This document shows positions 38,437 through 46,426 of a stretch of DNA of 64,000 nt, one piece after another. The stretch is from Xanthomonas sp. 3793. GTDB taxonomy: Bacteria; Pseudomonadota; Gammaproteobacteria; Xanthomonadales; Xanthomonadaceae. Every line of letters begins with the position of its first letter. The first letter of the stretch is position 1. The translations under genes were made by a program, and so were the position numbers. The notes under the pieces were generated by a model. The model was not told the DNA's origin, did not search any database, and worked only from the letters and a program-made list of their open reading frames with translations. The DNA lies in contig NZ_JANTYU010000001.1 of NCBI RefSeq assembly GCF_024806835.1, positions 1,302,001 to 1,366,000 of the forward strand. Direction: 5' to 3'.

Positions 38437-40188
38437 TCAGACCTGCTTGGGGCGCACCTGCACGTGTACTTCGGCCAGTTGATCGGCGGCGATCGGCGAC
38501 GGAGCGTCGGTCATCAAATCCTGCGCGCCGGTGGTCTTGGGGAACGGGATCACGTCGCGGATCGAGTCGGTGCCGGCCATCAGCGCGGCGATCCGGTCGA
38601 TGCCGAAGGCGATGCCGCCATGCGGCGGTGCGCCGTAGTTCAACGCATCCAGCAGGAAGCCGAACTTGGCGCGCGCTTCTTCTGCGCCGATGCCCAGCAA
38701 CTCGAACACCGCGCTCTGCATGTCCGGGCGGTGGATACGGATCGAACCGCCGCCGATCTCGTTGCCGTTGAGCACCATGTCGTAACCGCGCGATACCGCG
38801 GTGCGGGCGTTGGCGCGCAGGTCGGCGATGTCGTCCACCGCCGGCGCGGTAAAGGGATGATGCAGGGCCACGTAGCGCTGCGCCTCCTCGTCCCATTCGA
38901 ACATCGGGAAGTCGGTGACCCACAGCGGCGCCCAGCCATCGGCGATCAGCTTGAAGTCCTTGCCGGCCTTCAGGCGCAGCGCGCCCATGAAATCGGACAC
39001 CTTGTTGTAGCCGCCGGCGCCGAAGAACACGATGTCGCCGTTGCCTGCACCCACGTGCTTGAGCAGCGCGGCAAAGGCTTCTTCGCTGAAGAACTTGGCG
39101 ATCGGCGAGCTGACTTCGCCGGTCTCCGACAACTTGATGTAGGCCAGGCCCTTGGCGCCGTACTTGGCGGCGTGCGCTGCGTACTCGTCGATCTGCTTGC
39201 GGCTCAGCGTTGCGCCACCGGGGATGCGCAACGCGGCCACGCGGCCATCGGCATCGTTGGCGGCGGCGGTGAACACCGGGAATTCGCTGGTCTTGACCAG
39301 TTCGGCCACGTCGACCAGTTCCAGCGCGATACGCAGGTCCGGCTTGTCCGACCCATAGCGACGCATCGCCTCGGCCCAGGTCATGCGCGGGAACTGCGCG
39401 GCCAGCTGGACATCGACCACTTCCTTGAAGATGGCGCGGATCATGTCTTCGACAAAATCCTGCACGTCGCGCTCGCGCACGAAGGCAAATTCCATGTCGA
39501 GCTGAGTGAATTCCAGCTGGCGGTCGGCGCGCAGCGCTTCGTCGCGGAAGCAGCGCGCGATCTGGTAGTAGCGGTCGAAGCCGGCCACCATCAGGATCTG
39601 CTTGAACAGCTGCGGGCTCTGCGGCAAGGCGTAGAACTCGCCCGGATGCATGCGCGCCGGCACCAGGAAGTCGCGCGCGCCTTCCGGGGTGGCCTTGGTC
39701 AGGATCGGGGTTTCGATGTCCTGGAAATCGCGTGCGTCCAGATGCCGGCGCAGCGCCTGCACCAGCTTGATGCGGGTGCGCTGCATGCGCTGCATTTCCG
39801 GACGGCGCAAATCGAGATAGCGATACTTCAGGCGGGTTTCTTCGCCCGGGTTCTCGTGCGCATGGAAGGGCAGCGGCGCGGCCTTGTTGAGGATGCTGAT
39901 GCGGGTGGCGATCACTTCGACCTTGCCGCTGCGCAGTTTGTCGTTGACCGCATGCCGCGCACGCACCACGCCTTCGACCTGCAGCACGTCTTCGTAGCCC
40001 AGGCTGGCGGCCACCGGGAACACCTCTGCGTTCTCCGGCTCCACCGTCACCTGCACGATGCCCTCGTGGTCGCGCAGGTCGATGAAGCACACGCCGCCCA
40101 GGTTGCGGGCCACGTCGGTCCAGCCGGCGAGAGTGACGGTTTGGCCGATCAAGGTCTCGTCGACCAGGCCGCAGAAGTGGGTACGCAT
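38437..40188 (-). CDS. aspS: aspartyl-tRNA synthetase
   Basis: Class II bacterial-type AspRS of 583 residues: N-terminal OB anticodon-binding domain ([20 protein letters not shown], then [13 protein letters not shown]), catalytic core with motif 2 ([20 protein letters not shown]), a GAD insertion domain, and motif 3 ([14 protein letters not shown]). The residue at the OB-fold position that separates strict from relaxed enzymes is Leu30, as in E. coli, suggesting an Asp-specific (discriminating) enzyme. The ATG at 40188 gives the canonical N-terminus. Confidence 0.97.
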   Translation of the reverse strand: MRTHFCGLVDETLIGQTVTLAGWTDVARNLGGVCFIDLRDHEGIVQVTVEPENAEVFPVAASLGYEDVLQVEGVVRARHAVNDKLRSGKVEVIATRISILNKAAPLPFHAHENPGEETRLKYRYLDLRRPEMQRMQRTRIKLVQALRRHLDARDFQDIETPILTKATPEGARDFLVPARMHPGEFYALPQSPQLFKQILMVAGFDRYYQIARCFRDEALRADRQLEFTQLDMEFAFVRERDVQDFVEDMIRAIFKEVVDVQLAAQFPRMTWAEAMRRYGSDKPDLRIALELVDVAELVKTSEFPVFTAAANDADGRVAALRIPGGATLSRKQIDEYAAHAAKYGAKGLAYIKLSETGEVSSPIAKFFSEEAFAALLKHVGAGNGDIVFFGAGGYNKVSDFMGALRLKAGKDFKLIADGWAPLWVTDFPMFEWDEEAQRYVALHHPFTAPAVDDIADLRANARTAVSRGYDMVLNGNEIGGGSIRIHRPDMQSAVFELLGIGAEEARAKFGFLLDALNYGAPPHGGIAFGIDRIAALMAGTDSIRDVIPFPKTTGAQDLMTDAPSPIAADQLAEVHVQVRPKQV

Positions 40189-40345
40189 CGAAAGCTCCGC
40201 TGAAAACCCGACGCAGGCAGCGCCGGAAAGCCGGATATTCTGGGGCCGGCGGCCGGCAGGAGCAAATGCGGCGACGGTCACCGGCGCTTAAGTCAGCGCC
40301 CGGCTGAATAGGCGCCATGCCCCTCCCGTCACCAAGGACGTCACG

Positions 40346-41122
40346 ATGCTGCGCACCGCCCTGCTGATCTCCGGCTTCAGTCTTGCCGCCCTCGCGGGCG
40401 CCCTGGCCAGCCACCCCGCCGCCGCGCAGGACCGCGGTTTCAACGGCCCCAGCATCACCTGCTCCAGCAACGACAACCGCCGCCGTGAGTGCGACACCCC
40501 GTTCCGTGGGCGCGCGGCCCTGGTGGAAAACATCTCCGGCACGCGTTGCATCGAAGGCCGCAACTGGGGCAGCGACCGCGGCCGGGTCTGGGTGGACAAC
40601 GGCTGCCGTGGCCGCTTTGTCGAGGCGCGCGGCGGCTGGGGCGGTGGTGGCTGGAATGGCGGCGACGACCGCCCCGGCAATGCAGCCGCCGGCACCGTGC
40701 GTTGCGAAAGCCGCGACCAGCGCCAGGCCATCTGCAACACCGGCTGGCGGCGCGCGACGATCGTGCGCCAGCTCTCCGGCACGCCCTGCGTGGAGGGCCG
40801 CAACTGGCACCAGGAAAATGGCCGGATCTGGGTGGATGACGGCTGCCGCGCCGACTTTGCGCAGGCCCGTGGTGGTGGCTGGGATCGCGATGACGGCTAC
40901 GGCGGCCGCGACGATCGCCCGCGTGGCGACTATTCGGTGACCTGCAGCAGCGACGACCGCCGCATGCGCACCTGCGATTGGGACGTACGCGCAGGCCGCC
41001 CGGTATTGACCCGCCAGTTGTCGGACACCCGTTGCGAGGAAGGCCGCACCTGGGGATTCGACCCGCGCCGCTCCGCAGTCTGGGTCAACGACGGCTGCCG
41101 CGCACGGTTCGACGCGCGCTGA
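40346..41122 (+). CDS. secreted protein with three DUF3011 repeats
   Basis: 258 residues. The signal peptide MLRTALLISGFSLAALAGAL...AAAQ is followed by three similar units near 36-92, 112-172 and 195-256. Each unit has Cys at SITCSSND / TVRCESRD / SVTCSSDD, a second Cys about ten residues later, GTRCIEGRNW / GTPCVEGRNW / DTRCEEGRTW, and ends in VWVDNGCRGRF or a variant. Four cysteines per unit suggest two disulphides. Gly-rich linkers join the units. DUF3011 proteins are exported and of unknown role, possibly surface or lectin-like. Divergent from aspS. Confidence 0.82.
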   Translation: MLRTALLISGFSLAALAGALASHPAAAQDRGFNGPSITCSSNDNRRRECDTPFRGRAALVENISGTRCIEGRNWGSDRGRVWVDNGCRGRFVEARGGWGGGGWNGGDDRPGNAAAGTVRCESRDQRQAICNTGWRRATIVRQLSGTPCVEGRNWHQENGRIWVDDGCRADFAQARGGGWDRDDGYGGRDDRPRGDYSVTCSSDDRRMRTCDWDVRAGRPVLTRQLSDTRCEEGRTWGFDPRRSAVWVNDGCRARFDAR

Positions 41123-41556
41123 GCCGGTTCGACGCCTGGCCGCGCTGTCGCCGGGCCCCAGGCGCGCTGCCATGCACAGACACTCAGCGCCGCATTGCCG
41201 CACCACGGACATCTGCCCGGTCACGCGGCCGGACAGATGCACAAGGCCGCGACGAAACCGGCGCGCAGCTGCGCCGACGATCGCCAGCTACCGGTCATCT
41301 GGCGCAACCTGGACTGCTGTCGATTCGCGGCGCCCGACGCTGGAAAGGCATCGCCTGAGTCTCCGCCAGATAGGTTGGGGCACATGCCGTGCTCACTCTC
41401 TGCCCAGCCCCAGCCCCAGCCATCGGGCCACGGGCCGGACCGGCGACTGCCGCACCCAGTCTTTCTCACACCGCGTGGCGCCGCATCCAGCGAACGGGCC
41501 GCTGATTTCGCGGGGTGGAAACCCGGCCATCGCAGCGGGCGCCCGGCGCGCAGTGC
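41123..41556. other. region without a recognisable gene
   Basis: About 430 bases between the DUF3011 gene and a decayed gene. Open frames are short and compositionally poor. No repeat or terminator with a T-run is evident. Confidence 0.45.
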
Positions 41557-42123
41557 TCAACCGCCCCACGGCGCGGGCGGCATTGCGACCGGCCGGGTGA
41601 GATCGAATGCCTCCCGAAACAGCCGCCCATCCGGACGACTGAGCTCGTACGCCACGCGCCGGCCTGGCTCGACCTCGATGGTCAAGGCGTTCTTCGACGA
41701 GGCCGTGCCACCCGATCGCTTGCACACTGCAATCGAGTCGGCATCCACCGGGAATTCCTGACGACTGGCGCTGCTTGCACGCGTGCTGTCGCCACCGTAG
41801 CTGGACAGTGCATCTGCGTTGCCGTCGGCATGCCGATGGTCGTGCCTGAGCCGCACGAAGCCGGCGGACGGGGCAGCCGCCATGTGCGCGCCTGGTTGTC
41901 GCCCACATGGAAGGGCACCCGCAATGCGCGCACCGGCCCCTCGTTACCGCGCATGCATCATCAGTGTCTTGCCGGCAAACAGACCAGGCGTTGCCGATGC
42001 GGGCGCATCGACCAGCACGCAACCGGCGAAGACCTGCCCGCAGGAGGCGGCGAGCGCGGCCGGAAAGCGATCGGCCGGCGCGCCCGTGTGGCGTGCAGGA
42101 ACTCCGTCGCGGTGGCGCAGCCG
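41557..42123 (-). pseudogene. frameshifted gene of unknown function
   Basis: Coding-like sequence passes through three minus-strand frames. From about 42123 it reads GAPADRFPAALAASCGQVFA and LFAGKTLMMHAR, then meets TAA at 41944-41946. A second frame from 41954 gives GNEGPVRALRVPFHVGDNQA and RTWRL. The third (from about 41883) gives RLRHDHRHADGNADA and later KNALTIEVEPGRRVAYELSR to the stop at 41557. The pieces join smoothly (HAR|GNEGP; WRL|...|RLRHDH), so at least two frameshifts have broken one gene of about 185 residues. The product looked like a small protein with paired cysteines, perhaps exported, but I cannot name it. The 5' boundary is uncertain. Confidence 0.5.
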
Positions 42124-42196
42124 CTAAACGCAGCGATCTTTAGCTACGGCCAGCGACGCAATTCCAGGCTGGCGACACGGCCAGGCCTGGCGGTGC

Positions 42197-42499
42197 TCAC
42201 GCCTTGTCGGATGCCGGCTTGGCCGCGGCTGGTGCGGCCGGCTTGCCGTCACTGGCGGCCGCGGGCTTGGCGTCGCCGCTGCTGCTGGTTTCGGTGAGGT
42301 TCTTTTTCCTTTCTCCGGCCGACTTGAAATCGGTCTCGTACCAACCGTTGCCCGACAACCGGAACGACGGTGCGGTGACCTGGCGCTTGATGGCGTTGGC
42401 GCTGCAGGCGGGGCAGCTCTCCGGCACCGGGTCGGACATTTTCAGCAGCCGATCGAACTGGTGATCGCAGGCGGTGCACTGGAAGGCATAGATAGGCAT
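42197..42499 (-). CDS. FmdB-type zinc ribbon protein
   Basis: 100 residues. The N-terminal zinc ribbon has two CxxC pairs, CTACDHQF (about 9-12) and CPAC (about 29-32), in the context MPIYAFQCTAC...MSDPVPESCPAC typical of the FmdB/CxxC-CxxC-SSSS family. Then comes SFRLSGNGWYETDFKSAGER and a low-complexity Ala/Pro/Lys tail of about 30 residues. These proteins are proposed regulators; the exact job is unknown. In many proteobacteria an FmdB-type gene lies near aspS, as here. Confidence 0.85.
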   Translation of the reverse strand: MPIYAFQCTACDHQFDRLLKMSDPVPESCPACSANAIKRQVTAPSFRLSGNGWYETDFKSAGERKKNLTETSSSGDAKPAAASDGKPAAPAAAKPASDKA

Positions 42500-42658
42500 G
42501 GCACATCAAAAGGAAGGAACGCGAGGGCGCAGATTCTAGAGCCAGTTCCACGCCGGCGCGCAGCATTGCGCGCCATCGGGTGAAACAGGCCACTGCAATC
42601 AAGCTGGTACAATTGCAAACGTGACCGACGCGCCTTTCTCCCCACGAGGGCCGCATAC

Positions 42659-43900
42659 GTGTTGCGGTTGACTGCGCTGTTGCTCGGCGTGGCCTTGCTG
42701 CTGACCGGCAGCGGGCTGCTGGGCACCCTGCTCGCCGTACGCGGTGGCCAAGCCGGCTTCGATGCACGCGCATTGGGGTTGATCATGTCCGGCTACTTCG
42801 CCGGCTTCTTTCTGGGCACATTCTTCGCACCGCCGCTGATCCGCCGGATCGGGCATATCCGCGCGTTCGCGTTTTACGCCGCACTGGCCGCGATCGCGGT
42901 GCTGCTGCATCCGATCTGGCTCAACCCGTGGGGCTGGGGCCTGCTGCGGCTCGTCACCGGCGCTGCGCTGGTCGGCCTGTACACTGTGATCGAAAGCTGG
43001 CTCAACGCCGAGCCGGACGCGCGCCGCCGCAGCCGGGTGTTTTCGGTCTACATGGCGATCAACCTGTCGGCATTGGCCCTGGGCCAGGTGTTGCTCAGCG
43101 CCGGCGACGCCACCGCGCCAGCGATGTTCACGCTCACCGCGATCCTGATCTGCGCGGCGGTGATGCCGGTGGTGACCACGCGGCTGATTCCGCCGGAGGT
43201 ACCGCACGTGTCGCGGCTGCGGCTGGTGACGCTGTATGCGCTGGCGCCAGTGGCGACGATTGGCGCCGGCCTTTCCGGCCTTGCGATGGGCGCGTTCTGG
43301 GGCCTGCTGCCGGTGTACGCCAACCGCATCGGGCTGGATGCCGACGGCGTGGCGATGTTCATGCTCACTGCCATCGTGGGCGGTGCGGTACTGCAGTGGC
43401 CGATCGGGCGCATCAGCGATGGCCACGACCGTCGCATCGGCCTGGTCGCGGTCAGTGTGCTGGCCGCCGGCATCGCCATCGCCGCCGCGCTGCCGATGGT
43501 GCAGGCGCAGACGCAGGTGCTGTTCCTGCTGTTCTTCGTGTATGGCGGACTGGCGTTTTCGCTGTATCCGTTCGCAGTGGCGCACATGCTCGATTACCTG
43601 CCGCGCGAGGAGTTGCTGTCCGGCTGTAGCAGCCTGCTGCTGGTACACGGCGTGGGCGCGGCGATCGGCCCGGCGCTGGCGGGCGGAGCCATGCAGAAGT
43701 TCGGCCCGGCTGCGTTGCCGGTCTATTTCGCGGTGATGTTGCTGGCGCTGGCCGGCTTCACGCTGGCGCGCCTGCTGCGCTTCGAGCGCCTGCGCACCCA
43801 CCCCATTGCATTCCGTCCGATGCTGCGCACCACCCCCTCGGCGCTGGAACTGATGCCGGAAACCGATTCACCCTCCCCTCCCCAAAAGGAAGCACATTGA
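42659..43900 (+). CDS. ycaD: MFS permease, YcaD-like, coupled to ggpPS
   Basis: 413-residue inner-membrane protein with about twelve hydrophobic helices and an MFS loop RRIGHIRAFAF between helices 2 and 3; the closest match by eye is the YcaD/YfkF group. The GTG at 42659 has no good ribosome binding site. An upstream GTG at 42621 starts MTDAPFSPR-like sequence, but in another frame; one base more between them would join it to AAYVLRLTALL, so the N-terminus may be misread or shifted. The stop overlaps the TTG start of the next gene. A YcaD-type permease paired with ggpPS has been reported in Stenotrophomonas, which suggests glucosylglycerol or precursor transport. Confidence 0.82.
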   Translation: MLRLTALLLGVALLLTGSGLLGTLLAVRGGQAGFDARALGLIMSGYFAGFFLGTFFAPPLIRRIGHIRAFAFYAALAAIAVLLHPIWLNPWGWGLLRLVTGAALVGLYTVIESWLNAEPDARRRSRVFSVYMAINLSALALGQVLLSAGDATAPAMFTLTAILICAAVMPVVTTRLIPPEVPHVSRLRLVTLYALAPVATIGAGLSGLAMGAFWGLLPVYANRIGLDADGVAMFMLTAIVGGAVLQWPIGRISDGHDRRIGLVAVSVLAAGIAIAAALPMVQAQTQVLFLLFFVYGGLAFSLYPFAVAHMLDYLPREELLSGCSSLLLVHGVGAAIGPALAGGAMQKFGPAALPVYFAVMLLALAGFTLARLLRFERLRTHPIAFRPMLRTTPSALELMPETDSPSPPQKEAH

Positions 43901-46254
43901 TCGATCAAACACGACTCTCGAACACCTCATCCCTGACCCACCCCCGCCCGGATCCGGCCGTGATCCTGGCCACCGACCTGGACGGCACCTTCCTGGCCGG
44001 CTCCGCCGAACACCGTCACCAGTTGTATCGCCTGGTCGACCAGCATCCCGAGATCCGCCTGATCTTCATCACCGGGCGCGGACTCGAAGCGGTGATGCCC
44101 CTGCTCACCGACCCCACCATTCCCCGACCCGACTATGTGGTGTGCGACGTCGGCGCCACCGTGGTGGACGGGCACACGCTGCAACCGCTGCAGCCCCTGC
44201 AATCGATGATCGACGCGCATTGGCCCGGCGAGCAGGTGGTGGCGAAGGCGATGCGCGCATTCCCGCAGCTGCAGCGCCAGGACGTGCCGCAGGAACGCCG
44301 CTGTTCGTATTTCTGCGACCCGGCCACGCTGGCGCCGCTGCGCGCGCAGATCGAGCAGGCCGCACGCGCGCTGGGCTGCGATGTGCTGTATTCGGCCGAC
44401 CGCTATCTGGACATCCTGCCGCCGGACACCGACAAGGGCCGCACCCTGGGCGCACTGGCGCGCCAGCTGGAACTGCCGCGCCAGCGCATCCTGGTGGCCG
44501 GCGACACCCTCAACGACCTGTCCATGTATCTGGCCGGTTTTCGCGGCGTCTGCGTGGGAGACTCGGAAGCGGCGTTGACGCAGGCAACCGCACACCTGGA
44601 CGCCACCTATCACGCCAATGCGCCCGGCTGTGGCGGCATCCTGGAGGCGATTGCGCACTTCGGCCTGCTTGCCGACGACGACCCGCATGTGCCGGCAGCG
44701 CAGGTCCCGCGCAAGGGCGGCGCGGACCTGGTGATGGTCTACCACCGGCTGCCGTATGACGAAGTGGTCGAACACGGCGAGCTGGTACGCCGCGCGCCGC
44801 GCTCGCCCAACGGCATCATTCCCTCGCTGCTGAGCTTCTTCCAAGGCGGCCAACGCGGATCGTGGGTGGCCTGGAGCGTGGACGACCCCAAGCGCAGGCC
44901 CTTCCAGACCCATACCGAAGTGGATGCGCAGCGCTACCCCACCCTCACCGCCGCGCGCGTGCCGCTGAGCAAGAACGAGGTGGATATCTTCTACAAGCGC
45001 TTTTCCAAGGAAGCGTTCTGGCCGATGCTGCATGCGTTCTGGGAACGCGCGCGCTTCCGCGAGGACGACTGGCAGGTTTTTCTCGGCGTCAACCGCAAGT
45101 TCGCGCAAGCCACCTCGGCCGAGGCCGCGCAGGGCGCCACGGTGTGGATCCACGACTACAACCTGTGGATGGTGCCGGCGTACCTGCGGGAGTTGCGCCC
45201 GGATCTGAAGATCGCCTTCTTCCATCACACCTACTTCCCGTCGGCCGACGTGTTCAACGTGGTCCCGTGGCGACGCGAGATCATCGGCAGCCTGATGTGC
45301 TGCGACTACATCGGCTTCCATATTCCACGGCAGGTGGAGAACTTCGTCGACGTGGTGCGTGGGGTGATGCCGGTGGAGCGCCTGGCGCAGGAAAGCTGCG
45401 CGCCGCGCTTTCTGACCTACGGCTGTGCGGTGGGCCTGGACACCATGACGACCTGCCTGCGCGTGGCAGATCGCGATGTCGCGCTGGGCGCGCATCCGGT
45501 GGGCACCGACCTGCGCCGCATCCGCGCGGCGCTGGGCAAACCGGACGTGCGCAACGATATCTTCAAACTGCGCCGCGAGATCGGTGCGCGCAAGCTGGTG
45601 TTGTCGGTGGAGCGGCTGGATTACACCAAGGGCACGCTGGCAAAGCTGGAAGCGTTCGAGCGCCTGCTCGACAGCCAGCCACAGCTGCTTGGCAAGGTTA
45701 CCTTGCTGATGGTGTGCGTGCCGGCCGCACGCGAGATGACGGTTTATCGCACCTTGCAGACGCAGATCGAGCAGGCGGTGGGCCGCATCAACGGACGGTT
45801 CTCGCGGCTGGACTGGACCCCGGTGCGCTTCTTCGCCCAGGCGCTGCCATTCGAGCAGGTAGTGGCGCATTACGCCGCGGCGCAGCTGATGTGGATCACT
45901 CCGCTGCGCGATGGGCTGAACCTGGTGGCCAAGGAATTCGTCGCGGTGCAAGGCATCGAAGGCGGCAGCGGCGTGCTGGTGCTGAGCGAATTTGCCGGTG
46001 CTGCGGCAGAACTCAAAGGCGCGGTGCTGACCAACCCGCACGACCCAGCCGATCTGGCGGCCGGCCTGTTGCAGGGGCTCTCGATGCCCGACGACGAGGC
46101 GGCCGGGCGCCTGCGCCAGCTGTACGACAGCGTGGAGTACTACACCATCGATCACTGGGGGCGCGACTTCCTGGCGGCGGTGGCACGCAGCCGTGGCGCG
46201 CATGCGCGCCTGCCCGCGGCAGCAGCCAGCGCAGTGGCCGAGCCGGTCGACTAG
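43897..46254 (+). CDS. ggpPS: phosphatase-GT20 fusion, probable glucosylglycerol-phosphate synthase/phosphatase
   Basis: 785 residues. The N-terminal HAD phosphatase (about 20-260) has D27LD29G, the motif II threonine in FITGRG, Lys180 and D203TLND207. The C-terminal GT20 synthase (about 275-760) has WIHDYNLWMVPAYLREL, FFHHTYFPSADVFN, SVERLDYTKG and PLRDGLNLVAKEF. Phosphatase-first order and the HHTxFP and NLWMVPA wording fit the bifunctional GgpPS enzymes known from Stenotrophomonas and Azotobacter rather than OtsA (HIPFP) or eukaryotic TPS-TPP fusions. Expected reaction: ADP-glucose plus glycerol-3-phosphate to glucosylglycerol phosphate, then dephosphorylation, giving an osmoprotectant. 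Bifunctional trehalose synthesis is the alternative. The TTG start overlaps the permease stop codon. Confidence 0.78.
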   Translation: MIDQTRLSNTSSLTHPRPDPAVILATDLDGTFLAGSAEHRHQLYRLVDQHPEIRLIFITGRGLEAVMPLLTDPTIPRPDYVVCDVGATVVDGHTLQPLQPLQSMIDAHWPGEQVVAKAMRAFPQLQRQDVPQERRCSYFCDPATLAPLRAQIEQAARALGCDVLYSADRYLDILPPDTDKGRTLGALARQLELPRQRILVAGDTLNDLSMYLAGFRGVCVGDSEAALTQATAHLDATYHANAPGCGGILEAIAHFGLLADDDPHVPAAQVPRKGGADLVMVYHRLPYDEVVEHGELVRRAPRSPNGIIPSLLSFFQGGQRGSWVAWSVDDPKRRPFQTHTEVDAQRYPTLTAARVPLSKNEVDIFYKRFSKEAFWPMLHAFWERARFREDDWQVFLGVNRKFAQATSAEAAQGATVWIHDYNLWMVPAYLRELRPDLKIAFFHHTYFPSADVFNVVPWRREIIGSLMCCDYIGFHIPRQVENFVDVVRGVMPVERLAQESCAPRFLTYGCAVGLDTMTTCLRVADRDVALGAHPVGTDLRRIRAALGKPDVRNDIFKLRREIGARKLVLSVERLDYTKGTLAKLEAFERLLDSQPQLLGKVTLLMVCVPAAREMTVYRTLQTQIEQAVGRINGRFSRLDWTPVRFFAQALPFEQVVAHYAAAQLMWITPLRDGLNLVAKEFVAVQGIEGGSGVLVLSEFAGAAAELKGAVLTNPHDPADLAAGLLQGLSMPDDEAAGRLRQLYDSVEYYTIDHWGRDFLAAVARSRGAHARLPAAAASAVAEPVD

Positions 46255-46292
46255 CCACGCGCCGTTACGCGTTCGGCAATACCCGTAGTCAC

Positions 46293-46329
46293 ACGCAAAC
46301 GCCTGGGCTCTCCGGGCGTTTGTGTACTT
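46293..46329 (+). terminator. intrinsic terminator after ggpPS
   Basis: ACGCAAACGCC pairs with GGCGTTTGTGT (one G-U pair) around a small loop, followed by ACTTTAG. It lies about 40 bases past the ggpPS stop and about 100 before the next receptor's start, so it should insulate the two units. Confidence 0.65.
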
Positions 46330-46426
46330 TAGGACAAGCGTGACGCTGGCCCATCGACGGCGCGGTCATGATCACGCAACGCAAGCGCGGCAGGCTGGGC
46401 GCTCTTCATCCTGCCCATGGATCGCA

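Noticed and set aside
38255-41242. A 995-codon minus-strand open frame over aspS and the DUF3011 gene
   Set aside because: aspS in the neighbouring frame has every class II motif, and this frame shows only low-complexity Arg/Ala sequence.
43927-46203. A 758-codon open frame antisense to ggpPS
   Set aside because: The plus-strand fusion has complete HAD and GT20 motifs; the antisense frame is His/Gln/Arg-rich without motifs.
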